The notes under the pieces: model-generated
What the model was told of the DNA's origin: nothing
Database searches by the model: none
Seen by the model: only the letters and a program-made list of their open reading frames with translations
Origin: Scytonema sp. UIC 10036
GTDB lineage: Bacteria > Cyanobacteriota > Cyanobacteriia > Cyanobacteriales > Nostocaceae
DNA: 22,601 bases
Assembly: GCF_009725235.1 (NCBI RefSeq)
Contig: NZ_WJFC01000215.1
Span: 1 to 22,601, forward strand
Direction: 5' to 3'
Made by a program: the position numbers and the translations under genes
Shown here: positions 7,788 to 16,266 of the stretch, in pieces
Layout of the letters: the number at the start of each line of letters is the position of its first letter
Numbering within the stretch: position 1 is the first letter of the stretch

Positions 7788-8486
7788 TTAATTACAGTTG
7801 TTACTATTTTTTCCTGTTCGCATTCCACCAAGCAGAGTTTCTACAATGACACACCGCTTCAGTGTATTAGTTGCTGAGTAACTTCCGGAGTTAGGTGTAG
7901 CTACAGCAATTTTTAAACCAAGCTGCTGTGATAAAGCACTTGCATCTAGTAAAGCTCCCATGTAATCAAACGTAATTGTACCAAGAGAACTAGTTCCTGA
8001 TGAAGGAGTGTAGTTCACATTACCAGTGGAGACTAGTTTATTGTAAGTGCTGGAATCAAGATTGGAATATAGCAAAACTTGTCCTGATTTAAATGCCATA
8101 TCCTCACCTAAAGGTTTCCAGATTGGATTGGTAGTTGCAGGTGGACTAGTATTATAATAAATCGCTACTTTAGGGATACCATTGTCATTTCTAAAACTAA
8201 CGCTGTAAGTACGTTTATTCTTTTTAGCTTCTCTTTGAGCTTGTTGTATAGCTGTTAAGATAGCATCATTAGCTTTATTAACCCTTTGCCGATTCACAAA
8301 GGCAAGCCAACCTGGCGCTGCAATCGCAGCTAAAATTCCTATCATTAGCACAGCTACTAAGACTTCTACTAATGAGAAACCAGCGTCACTGTAGCGGTGT
8401 TTATTTATATGGCAACATTTATATCTCAAATATTGCTGCTCTTTAGTAATTTTCTCTAGTACCAACAGTAAAGCTACTTTGTACAT
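7788..8486 (-). CDS. hpsD: Hormogonium polysaccharide secretion pseudopilin HpsD (GspH type)
   Basis: The 232-residue protein has a long basic leader, then AG|FSLVEVLVAVLMIG (cleavage after Gly36, Glu41 at mature +5) and a helix over about 37-60. A GspH-like body carries VSFRNDNGI, GTITF and the C-terminal KRCVIVETLLGGMRTGK. It is the fourth gene of the run and starts 35 nt after hpsC ends, as expected for hpsD in hpsABCD. In Nostoc punctiforme the hpsB-D products are described as type II-like pseudopilins required for polysaccharide secretion. No clear ribosome site precedes the chosen ATG, so the start is uncertain. The symbol rests on position and type. Confidence 0.82.
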   Translation of the reverse strand: MYKVALLLVLEKITKEQQYLRYKCCHINKHRYSDAGFSLVEVLVAVLMIGILAAIAAPGWLAFVNRQRVNKANDAILTAIQQAQREAKKNKRTYSVSFRNDNGIPKVAIYYNTSPPATTNPIWKPLGEDMAFKSGQVLLYSNLDSSTYNKLVSTGNVNYTPSSGTSSLGTITFDYMGALLDASALSQQLGLKIAVATPNSGSYSATNTLKRCVIVETLLGGMRTGKNSNNCN

Positions 8487-8521
8487 ACAACTTTTTTATC
8501 TATTAACTACATTTGTAAAGG

Positions 8522-9565
8522 TTATTGAGGAGATAAAAATCCACGTCCTTGCACCTGGATACTGGCACTAGGAAAATAAGTAGAAGTGTTATTTGTATAA
8601 GAAGCACTATTATTATTATTGAGACGAGCCATAGCAGTACCTCTTATGTACACTCTTGCTAATAGCTCTCTAGCATTTACACAAGCATAAAAACCGCTAC
8701 TTCCCATACCCTGTGTACCAGTAGGGCAAGTAACCGCAGGTCCAGTAGTGCTTACGTAATCTACTAAAGTCAATGCAGGTTGATCGTAACTAGCACCAGC
8801 AGCTAATCCAGTTTTCCACTGGTTCATCTTGTCTTTGAGCTCAGCACCACTAATATTAAGATCTAATGGTGGTGGCTTAAAACCTGTGCTTTTGCTACTA
8901 TCATTTCCTGTTGAGTTAGCAAGTGCGGCGTTTACTGCTCCTCGAATTCGGAATCTAGCAATCCTTGCAGCAGGAGACCAAGGAGAAGTTGAACTGGGGT
9001 TAGTAATCAAGTAATATGCTACTAATGAATAAGCAAAGCCATCATCTGTTGTTTCTTGTGTAGTTTGAGTGGCTGCTGTGACTCCAACACTATTGGCTAA
9101 AAACTCTCGCTTCCAAAAAACAAGTACGGGTGTACAAACACTTGTATTGGTAGCACTAGTAGGGCTACAACCAGTAGTAGACTTGACTGGTGGTATTTGA
9201 TCTTGAATTCCTGACAAGGAAGTATTTGAACTATTGTTGTTCCTTGTCACTCCATCTGCATCGTAAATGTAAACTGCTTGCTGTAAGTCACGAGCTATGT
9301 AATCAAGGGCGGCTTGTATTTCTTGCTCAGTGGTCACTTTTGCTTGTTCTTTACGCTCGCTATCCATAACATTAATCATAAACGCCATTAAAGGTGTGAT
9401 GACGAGCGCTGCAAGGATCATAGCGACTAAAAGTTCAATCAGAGTAAAACCGCTTATTTTTTTGTTTACTTTGGCGCATTTGAATTGAGTGCTCAAGATG
9501 AATCTCAATAAAGTCTTCATACTGCGGTTCCTTTTTTTAGATAAAGTTCCTCTCCAATTCAACAT
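8522..9565 (-). CDS. hpsC: Hormogonium polysaccharide secretion pseudopilin HpsC (GspJ/PilW type)
   Basis: The 347-residue protein has G|FTLIELLVAMILAALVITPLM (cleavage after Gly39, Glu44 at +5) and a long periplasmic body with GspJ/PilW-like features. These include ERKEQAKVTTEQEIQAALDYIARDLQQA after the helix and a C-terminal QVQGRGFLSPQ. The ATG at 9565 directly abuts the hpsB TAA, which suggests translational coupling. A second ATG at 9520, 15 codons in, has AAAAGGAA 8 nt upstream and may be the main start; this gives 332 residues and a shorter leader. It forms a tight cluster with hpsB and hpsD and probably assembles with them into a short pseudopilus spanning the periplasm. Confidence 0.88.
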   Translation of the reverse strand: MLNWRGTLSKKRNRSMKTLLRFILSTQFKCAKVNKKISGFTLIELLVAMILAALVITPLMAFMINVMDSERKEQAKVTTEQEIQAALDYIARDLQQAVYIYDADGVTRNNNSSNTSLSGIQDQIPPVKSTTGCSPTSATNTSVCTPVLVFWKREFLANSVGVTAATQTTQETTDDGFAYSLVAYYLITNPSSTSPWSPAARIARFRIRGAVNAALANSTGNDSSKSTGFKPPPLDLNISGAELKDKMNQWKTGLAAGASYDQPALTLVDYVSTTGPAVTCPTGTQGMGSSGFYACVNARELLARVYIRGTAMARLNNNNSASYTNNTSTYFPSASIQVQGRGFLSPQ

Positions 9566-10273
9566 TTAATTGCAACCACCAAGACGACTACAAAGGTCAC
9601 CATACTTAGGTACAGCATCGTTAATCTCTGTTGTCATTTCCACCAAAGGAGCAGAGCGTTTACCTGCACCTCCAGTGAAAGGATTTTGTGTTACTTTGGT
9701 TGTGGAAGTATTTTTAAGCAAAGTTGTGTTTAGCCTAAATGCATCTGCTCTATAAACTCGCACCCCCAAAGAGTAGCCCATAGTAGGATCATTGTTGTTT
9801 GGACGAAAAGCTTGCACAACCATATCTGTGGTACTAGTTCCTTCACATATACCGGAGCCATCAAAATCAACACAGTATAAATTAGTTGGTGGAGTTGATG
9901 CTGTTGCTGTGTTTGTACAGTAGGAGTTTGCAGTACAGCTAAAGCTTCCTAATGCTGTCGGTGCGCTAAAATCCGATAGTGTAGTAGTACTGCTTGGGGG
10001 AGCTGGGGCTAGAATTTGTTTTGTTCTCACCCCATCGATGTAAGTTTTGGCAGCTCGGCTTGCTAGCTCCACTCGTCGAGATTGAACACGCGTTGCCACT
10101 GACAGGGTAATAACTGGTGCGATCGCCGCTAGCAAAGCGCTCACTACGATAAGTGCTATCAAAGATTCAATGATTGTGAATCCTGCTTGGTTAGCTTGGA
10201 TCAAAGGCTTTACGATTCTTTGTATCAAAATGCCTTGCGGTGTTCTTTTGCTGGTATTTTTCCCTATCATCAT
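9566..10273 (-). CDS. hpsB: Hormogonium polysaccharide secretion pseudopilin HpsB (GspI/PilV type)
   Basis: The 235-residue protein has AG|FTIIESLIALIVVSALLAAIAP (cleavage after Gly31, Glu36 at +5) followed by a helix to about 55 and a GspI/PilV-like soluble part with VQSRRVELASRAAKTYIDGVR. It ends YGDLCSRLGGCN with paired cysteines. Two ATG codons stand at the start, with AGGTGA 6 nt upstream of the first. It begins 30 nt after hpsA and ends against hpsC, so the four genes hpsA-D are almost certainly one transcript. Confidence 0.88.
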   Translation of the reverse strand: MMIGKNTSKRTPQGILIQRIVKPLIQANQAGFTIIESLIALIVVSALLAAIAPVITLSVATRVQSRRVELASRAAKTYIDGVRTKQILAPAPPSSTTTLSDFSAPTALGSFSCTANSYCTNTATASTPPTNLYCVDFDGSGICEGTSTTDMVVQAFRPNNNDPTMGYSLGVRVYRADAFRLNTTLLKNTSTTKVTQNPFTGGAGKRSAPLVEMTTEINDAVPKYGDLCSRLGGCN

Positions 10274-10303
10274 GGCAGTTCACCTAATGTTTAGACCTAT
10301 TTT

Positions 10304-13300
10304 TTAATTATTTGGTATGTTAGGTTGACAGCTACTGGGGTAGTACTCCTGAGGAACTGCACGATCGCTGTAAGTAACTGTGGGCGTCGTATTATCTACA
10401 ATTCCTGTTTTGTTACTCGCTTTACGAGCACAAAGCAATGTTTCAACCCAAAGGTCATCTCGACCTACTTCCCTAAAAAATTCATTTGGACGACTTGTTG
10501 GAGGTGTAGTAAATCTTTGAGCAAACAAGTCTGGTTGTTCAGACAATAGCCCAACATCAAACCCCCATCTTCTATCTGGTGGAGTGTAGAAAGGAGAAAT
10601 ACCATTCACGTTTGGAGTCGGGTAAGAATCTACCAAGAAGTCAAAAATGCTGAGATTATTAGTTTCACTGGCATTGCTATCTGTTGATTGTCTGTCTGTA
10701 AAAATTGGTGCGAGAGGTGCTGTAGCAAAGGCGCTCCGCTTTAGCTGAATAAAGCTACCACTGATTTTGACATCTGTGTTCCTCCAATTTTCTAAAAACC
10801 TGACAAAGTTTTGCAAACCAGCCGAAACTTCAGCTGGTCTGCTGGGACTGTTTCCTACTACAAACGTTGCATTAAATGTCGTGTCAGTTGTAGCTACTTG
10901 TGTCCATCTAGTTCTGAAGTCATCTTGAAGGCGAGATACTTGGTCTTGTCTTAAAGAGACTACTCCAGATGAAAATGTAGCATTCGCATCATGAATCTGT
11001 AAAACTGGTACTAGGAGTGGTTGCCCATCTAAATCGGGGCTACCATTACCATCAGCATCAATAGGAGGGTAATAAAATAGCGATTGGTCATTTCTGAGAG
11101 TAGCATTAGTACTGGGATTGGTACCAGAACTTGTTGTCCTAAACAATAGAGCACTCTCACCTGTAATTCCATAGTGCTCACCAGGATTGCGAGTACTACT
11201 TGTTGTATAAGTACATCCATTATTGTTAAAAGTTGTGCCTGTTGTATCTAAGGGACAACCTACTCCAATAGGTTTGTATACACCAGAACTAGATTCAACT
11301 AGCTGATTAGTTGCGTTACGGGCAAAGGCAACTCGACGGGGATAGCGTCGATCTGTTGTAACCAAAGCTATACTACCTGTATCCCCGGCTCCAAGTCTTT
11401 GTCTGATGCTCTTATTACCGGGGCTATTGTAACTGGTGAATTGAGTATTCCAATTTCCTGACGGGTTGTCGTCCTTATTTAATATGTTGTTACTATCAAC
11501 ATAGTTAGTGCTGGAATTGGGTTTTTTAGCGACAATGAAGGCTTTTCCTAACTGATTCGCCTTCACATCTTTCTCAACAATGCCATCAACAGTATCATCT
11601 AAATCTCCATCCCCATTGACATCAAACCCCACGAACCATTTATCAAACGTACATTCCTCAACTACATTCTCACGGCAAATCTCCATGACGTACATAGGGT
11701 TGTTATCGATACGTCGTTGAATTGGTGTAACTCCATTCATAAGATAGGAGCCTGAATTTGCCAGGGGAAAATTTTTATTACCAGTTGTTTGCCACCAATT
11801 TGCACTAGTAACATAGTTGTTTTCCCAAAAGCCATTTTTGAGACGGGCTCTTCTTCTGGTATCTAACCCTGCTGGTAAGGCAGTAGTTAAGTTAGTTGAG
11901 GATAAGTTATTTAAATTAGAAGGAACTAAGTTACTCTCCAGGGGAATACCAGTGTTGTTATTTAGGTCATAGTCTCCTTGAGACCGAAAACCTTCTTGAA
12001 AAGTATTTGACAAAAGCGTCATAGCATCAGCGATGATAGTCGCAGGTCGCCAGTAGTCACCTTCGCCCACAGCATTGGAACAGCCAGCCCTATTAATACG
12101 ACAAGCAAATTTTGTCTCAGGAGCACTGCGATCGTAGAAAGGAGTAGGGGGCGTACTTGTTTCTGTTTGTGTAAATTCTTCAATTTCTGTAGTGCTCGTA
12201 GTACTTGTACGGTGTAAGTTAAAAGTACCTTTAATATATGCAGGCAAATCCGTTGCTAAAATCAGACCTTTTTCTTTAGGCTCGTACCGATTTTGATTAG
12301 TACCAGGGTCTCTTGCTAATGTTGCACCATTGATGAGGCGAATACCATTGGGACGACGAGTGGGGTCAATCCTAAAATCTGTTGGGCTTAGTAATTGTGA
12401 TTCTGAACCTGGAGTACTTTCATCCCGCAATCCATCATCCCGAGTGGCATAAATAATACCGCTATATGGCAAAAAGTAATCGGTTGTACTGCCACTTTGT
12501 GTAATTGGTGTTCTAGCTAGTTGATCCAAATCAATGTCTGTTACTCTGACTTCCAAAGGTTGGCGCTGCTCTAAATCTAGGTCATATGTTGTTGTTGTGT
12601 CAGTGGTAGAAGTGCTCGTTGAGGTATCTAACGGACTAATTTGTTTCACTTCTCTACCGTCTACAAATGATGCTTCCCTGATTGCAGCATGAGGAGGCTT
12701 GTTTGTTAGAGTGGTTGCTGGGGAGGCACCACCAAGAATAGAAATGGCACAAAGTGCTGTATCAATTGCTGAATAGTGAGCAAATTCTAAACCTGTATTG
12801 GGAACTGAAGAACCAGTGCCAATTTTGTCAAGAGCATCTTTCAAAGGCTTATTAACCCAACGCCCGTTTGGATACTTTAAATTTCCTTGTCGTACAAGAC
12901 GAGCTTTGTTAGTTCCAAAAAACGTACTTCTTCCACCTGATGGGTAATCATAAACAACACCGTTGTTTGACCGACCATTGGCTGTATCGATCCCATATCC
13001 ACCATTAACATTGACTCTATTTTTAGCAGTTGTGGCATCAGTAGGGTCAAAGTAGCTACTAACACAAGCAACAGGTGTTTGGGCAATGCCAGATTCTATT
13101 TTGAAGTGGTAGACTGCTGTTGCCCGCATAAGTATATCGCCTTTGAGTGTAGAATTAGGACTACTCATTGGCATAGCATCAGGCCAAACAACTGTGTTAT
13201 CAGCAGCATTTGGAACGGGTAAAAATGAATAATCTTGGCGACCATAAAATGGACCATTTGTTAAATTAGAAGCACCAGGACCATCAACATAAATACCTGC

Positions 13301-15328
13301 ACCAGTCACAATCCTCACTCCTCCCACACTGTCCAAGGGATTGGCAGGGTTTTCTGCTGCTTTTTCTTCCCAGAATTTACCCCGTTCTGCTATACCCAGG
13401 TCAGCAATGGATTGTATTTGAGTGTTGCGCCATCTTGATTCATTCTGCTGAGGTTCTGGCGATGGTGGTTCTGTCCATTTGATTGCAGTACCACTACTAT
13501 TTTTTATGTATTGGTTAGCCTCTGAACCAACATATTTGCCGTCAGTCTGTTTCCATTTAGCAGGTAGGTTGTTACCAATGAAAACGCGATCGCCTAAATA
13601 AAACTGAAGACCTCTTTTCTTTTGAAAAGTTGGGAAGACCGCATTAAGTTGTTGTGTTGCTAGCGTGATTGTTGAAGTTATACCAGTTAATTGGTTACTA
13701 GAGTTGAATGGCTCTCTCCAAGCTTGTGGAATCTCTAAGCCATCCGTAGTGTTAAAGCCTGCAAAAGTAGCGGAACCAGTAACGTCTGAAACTTCGGCAA
13801 AGGGTACTCTTCGAGTACGCTGTTTTAAGTAAAGTTCTATTTCCTCAGAAAGAGTTTTTTTGGCATCATCTAGAGTATCAGTATCTTGAACTTTCTGAGC
13901 AACATTACTTCTCACGTCTGCCGGGTAATATGTGGCTCCTGAAACGGCTGATTTGAACTTGGCAATAGTATCCGTACTTGAACTCTGACAAGTTGTGCAT
14001 AAATTAATTGCAGAAGTCTTCATTGCAGCAATGCGTTGGTTAAACGCTGCATCATTGAATCCGATTGAAGCACCACCATCACTATCTGTCGATCTATTAG
14101 TGCTATTAATTTCAGTAGTACCGATAGCTTGACCATAACCTTTATAAAGATCAACAGTTACTCCTTTAACAGAAGTTTGTCCGAGGCTTCCATTTCCTAC
14201 ATTTCCTCCCACAGTAATCTGTCCATTTTCTTGGTTATAGAAACAGGAAGTTTTACTGCTGACTTGCCGCAAGGTCATATTACCTGCATTTTCAGTAACA
14301 CCAACTAGTAAATTGCCATTTGTGTGTATTCTTCCATTTAAGGTTAGCGCTGTAGCACCAGTTATGATTTCCAGATCGTTCTCATACCAAACTGCGTTGT
14401 ACACAAGGGGAATACGAGTACGATCTTGTTGAAACTCTAGTGCGACAAAACCTTTATTACCTTTGTAAGCTTCACTATTGGATTGGGAAGGTTCATATTG
14501 AAGTGTTGATGTTGAAGGCAAGCTACTATATTCTGAGGGAGTAATTGGTACATTAACGGTGTAAACAAAAAAGCTTTTACCTAAATTGCCAGATTGCAGT
14601 TTGTACCAACTAGAATTACCCACTAAGCTAGAAAAACCTGCGGCTTTAGCACATTGGGAGTTGGTTGAGCTATTGTCCATTGGTGGAGTTCTAGCTTCTA
14701 GAGGATTTCGTTTACGATTAAAATTACCCGTGGAGGAATCTCTGCTTGGTGTGCGGAAGTATAGTCCATATAGTGTATAGCTATCGTATTTTCCGTTGTT
14801 ATCTGTATCAACAGGGAATCTCCAAACAGTTTTTAAAGTTTCATCATCTTCTAGAGTACTAGGTGTTTGGATACCTGCTGTTCCGTTAAAGTTATAAGCC
14901 AACTTTAAACGCGTTTCATCACCAAGTCTGTACTTGTCTTTCTTAAGAGCATCGTATAAAGCGTTATCAGAAGGTGTTCCCCTTGGTAATGTTGGATCGT
15001 TAAATAAAGCGTCTAACTTAGCTCTTACTCTATCTATAGCAGGTGCAGCAGCGTTGAGAGCTGCCTCGTTAACTCGAACATTACTCGCATTTTTTGACCG
15101 TTCAAAAGACCGGAATAAAATTGCCGTTGTCAGCAGCACAACAACCAAAGCTACCATTGCGACTGTTGGCAACACAAAACCAGCATTTACCCAGTCGGGC
15201 TGTTTCCTGGTAACTAAGAAAGCTCGCAGCAGCCACAAACTTTGCTCTTTAATTGTTAATGGAGAGGAACTGCAAAGCTTGTGGTAGAAATTTCTTGTAG
15301 CCTTGACTAACTTGCTATTTCGCTTCAT
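10304..15328 (-). CDS. hpsA: Hormogonium polysaccharide biosynthesis protein HpsA
   Basis: This is a giant (1674-residue) exported protein that begins like a pilin: a ~50-residue leader, then NAGFVLPTVAMVALVVVLLTTA, a membrane helix over about 51-75, and a heptad-like amphipathic stretch. Pilin position +5 is Thr, not Glu, as in PilX-like or GspK-like starts. The rest is a Ser/Thr/Asn-rich periplasmic or surface domain with three Asp-rich loops that resemble calcium sites: DTDNNGKYDS near 173, DVNGDGDLDDTVDG near 1235 and DADGNGSPDLDG near 1423. I chose ATG 15328, since AGGGA lies 8 nt upstream; a GTG at 15334 sits too close to that site. HpsA heads the hps cluster. Its molecular role is not known; a tip or cap protein of the pseudopilus is my inference. 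Confidence 0.88.
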   Translation of the reverse strand: MKRNSKLVKATRNFYHKLCSSSPLTIKEQSLWLLRAFLVTRKQPDWVNAGFVLPTVAMVALVVVLLTTAILFRSFERSKNASNVRVNEAALNAAAPAIDRVRAKLDALFNDPTLPRGTPSDNALYDALKKDKYRLGDETRLKLAYNFNGTAGIQTPSTLEDDETLKTVWRFPVDTDNNGKYDSYTLYGLYFRTPSRDSSTGNFNRKRNPLEARTPPMDNSSTNSQCAKAAGFSSLVGNSSWYKLQSGNLGKSFFVYTVNVPITPSEYSSLPSTSTLQYEPSQSNSEAYKGNKGFVALEFQQDRTRIPLVYNAVWYENDLEIITGATALTLNGRIHTNGNLLVGVTENAGNMTLRQVSSKTSCFYNQENGQITVGGNVGNGSLGQTSVKGVTVDLYKGYGQAIGTTEINSTNRSTDSDGGASIGFNDAAFNQRIAAMKTSAINLCTTCQSSSTDTIAKFKSAVSGATYYPADVRSNVAQKVQDTDTLDDAKKTLSEEIELYLKQRTRRVPFAEVSDVTGSATFAGFNTTDGLEIPQAWREPFNSSNQLTGITSTITLATQQLNAVFPTFQKKRGLQFYLGDRVFIGNNLPAKWKQTDGKYVGSEANQYIKNSSGTAIKWTEPPSPEPQQNESRWRNTQIQSIADLGIAERGKFWEEKAAENPANPLDSVGGVRIVTGAGIYVDGPGASNLTNGPFYGRQDYSFLPVPNAADNTVVWPDAMPMSSPNSTLKGDILMRATAVYHFKIESGIAQTPVACVSSYFDPTDATTAKNRVNVNGGYGIDTANGRSNNGVVYDYPSGGRSTFFGTNKARLVRQGNLKYPNGRWVNKPLKDALDKIGTGSSVPNTGLEFAHYSAIDTALCAISILGGASPATTLTNKPPHAAIREASFVDGREVKQISPLDTSTSTSTTDTTTTYDLDLEQRQPLEVRVTDIDLDQLARTPITQSGSTTDYFLPYSGIIYATRDDGLRDESTPGSESQLLSPTDFRIDPTRRPNGIRLINGATLARDPGTNQNRYEPKEKGLILATDLPAYIKGTFNLHRTSTTSTTEIEEFTQTETSTPPTPFYDRSAPETKFACRINRAGCSNAVGEGDYWRPATIIADAMTLLSNTFQEGFRSQGDYDLNNNTGIPLESNLVPSNLNNLSSTNLTTALPAGLDTRRRARLKNGFWENNYVTSANWWQTTGNKNFPLANSGSYLMNGVTPIQRRIDNNPMYVMEICRENVVEECTFDKWFVGFDVNGDGDLDDTVDGIVEKDVKANQLGKAFIVAKKPNSSTNYVDSNNILNKDDNPSGNWNTQFTSYNSPGNKSIRQRLGAGDTGSIALVTTDRRYPRRVAFARNATNQLVESSSGVYKPIGVGCPLDTTGTTFNNNGCTYTTSSTRNPGEHYGITGESALLFRTTSSGTNPSTNATLRNDQSLFYYPPIDADGNGSPDLDGQPLLVPVLQIHDANATFSSGVVSLRQDQVSRLQDDFRTRWTQVATTDTTFNATFVVGNSPSRPAEVSAGLQNFVRFLENWRNTDVKISGSFIQLKRSAFATAPLAPIFTDRQSTDSNASETNNLSIFDFLVDSYPTPNVNGISPFYTPPDRRWGFDVGLLSEQPDLFAQRFTTPPTSRPNEFFREVGRDDLWVETLLCARKASNKTGIVDNTTPTVTYSDRAVPQEYYPSSCQPNIPNN

Positions 15329-15334
15329 AGCCAC

Positions 15335-15713
15335 TTCCCTGTTAAGAGATTTAATGCTGGTTTCTTTAAAATGTTTACTATTGTTGAACTGCGCCTAACA
15401 AAAATATGCAGGCAAAGATAAAGTTCTTGACACCACTTGTTAACCCTGCATAACTATGATGCAAGGTTTATAGCAGGACCAAACGATTTTCTTCAAGAAT
15501 GGTATTTTTTTTCAGCTTCTTAGATAACACTAATATCATTAGAATTACTTAATTTATAGCTGAAAAAGAATAATAACACCATAGATTTACATGAACTTTG
15601 CAAAGATGTGTTTCAAAGCAAAGAACTTCATGAAGATAATGTTAGATAGTAAGCTTATGTTACCCACTTGGTAACATAAGATATCAGTTTATCAAAAATC
15701 AAGATTAATATAT
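15335..15713. promoter_or_regulatory. hpsA upstream region with candidate operator palindrome
   Basis: This AT-rich, gene-free stretch lies between hpsA and rpmB. A perfect 11-bp inverted repeat, CTTATGTTACC/GGTAACATAAG, occupies 15654-15664 and 15670-15680 with a 5-nt spacer. A looser CATGAA...CTTTGC / GCAAAG...CTTCATG repeat spans about 15591-15634. The hps promoter must lie here if the rpmB terminator works. I cannot place -35/-10 boxes confidently; hps genes are known to depend on hormogonium sigma factors, so housekeeping boxes may be absent. Confidence 0.45.
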
Positions 15714-15738
15714 TAAAAACCTCCCCGAAGGGGGGAGG
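15714..15738 (-). terminator. Rho-independent terminator of rpmB
   Basis: On the minus strand CCTCCCC (15738-15732) pairs with GGGGAGG (15726-15720) around a 5-nt loop and is followed by TTTTT. The hairpin lies about 45 nt past the rpmB stop. It separates rpmB from hpsA, which is transcribed in the same direction. Confidence 0.88.
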
Positions 15739-15782
15739 CTGTGGAAGATACATTAAAGGTTGAATGGGAACAATCAGTTGTC

Positions 15783-16019
15783 TTAGTATTTGCTGAGGTC
15801 AATACCAGCTTCTTTCGCCATGGCTTCCAATCCTTTGAGATCGAGGGTTTTGATGGCTGTGGTCGATAAACGCATTTTCACCCAACGATTTCCTCCTTCC
15901 CACCAAATACGCTTGGTTTGCAGGTTAACTTGCTGAAGGCGTTTGGTACGACGGTGAGAGTGGGAAATTGCGAAGGCGTTGTTTGCCTTCTTACCAGTTA
16001 ATTCGCAGCGACGAGACAT
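15783..16019 (-). CDS. rpmB: 50S ribosomal protein L28
   Basis: The 78-residue protein matches bacterial L28 in length and sequence: [10 protein letters not shown] at the start (the usual RxCxxTGKxP-like motif), [32 protein letters not shown] and a short helical end. It is part of the large ribosomal subunit, near the E site. GGAG stands 9 nt before the ATG, a TATACAAT box lies further upstream, and a strong terminator follows, so it is probably transcribed alone. Confidence 0.97.
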   Translation of the reverse strand: MSRRCELTGKKANNAFAISHSHRRTKRLQQVNLQTKRIWWEGGNRWVKMRLSTTAIKTLDLKGLEAMAKEAGIDLSKY

Positions 16020-16055
16020 ATCAAGGTTCTCCGATTTTTTTGGACACGATCTCTT

Positions 16056-16063
16056 ATTGTATA
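16056..16063 (-). promoter_or_regulatory. Candidate -10 box for rpmB
   Basis: On the minus strand this reads TATACAAT, close to the TATAAT consensus, and ends 36 bp before the rpmB start codon. No good TTGACA-like -35 sits 16-18 bp further upstream, so the assignment rests on the -10 alone. Confidence 0.35.
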
Positions 16064-16136
16064 GAATTGCTCGCTAAGTGGGTGGCAGTTTGTCCTGGTT
16101 TTTGGGCTAATATGTGATTGATTCGTACAAACAAAG

Positions 16137-16250
16137 GAGGCTGAGCCTCTAAATAGGTATTCCCAGGCTGAGCCTGGGAACTAGGGACTGTCCTCTGTTG
16201 ATGCTAAATCGGGATTTACATCTTTTTAGCGCTAAAGCGCAACTACAAAC
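16137..16250. repeat. Cluster of intergenic palindromes between rpmB and htpG
   Basis: Three palindromic repeats follow each other. They are GAGGCTGAGCCTC (16137-16149), TTCCCAGGCTGAGCCTGGGAA (16160-16180, perfect apart from its centre), and the 26-bp repeat TTTAGCG...CTACAAAC (16225-16250) that also occurs at 4328-4353. The CCCAGGC/GCCTGGG type is common in cyanobacterial intergenic DNA. Any of them could form the htpG mRNA end, but no U-run follows. Confidence 0.7.
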
Positions 16251-16266
16251 CAAGAGGAATCAATTT

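Noticed and set aside
14934..15287. Plus-strand frame of 117 codons opposite the start of hpsA
   Set aside because: It is antisense to the conserved pilin-like N-terminus of HpsA and has no independent support.
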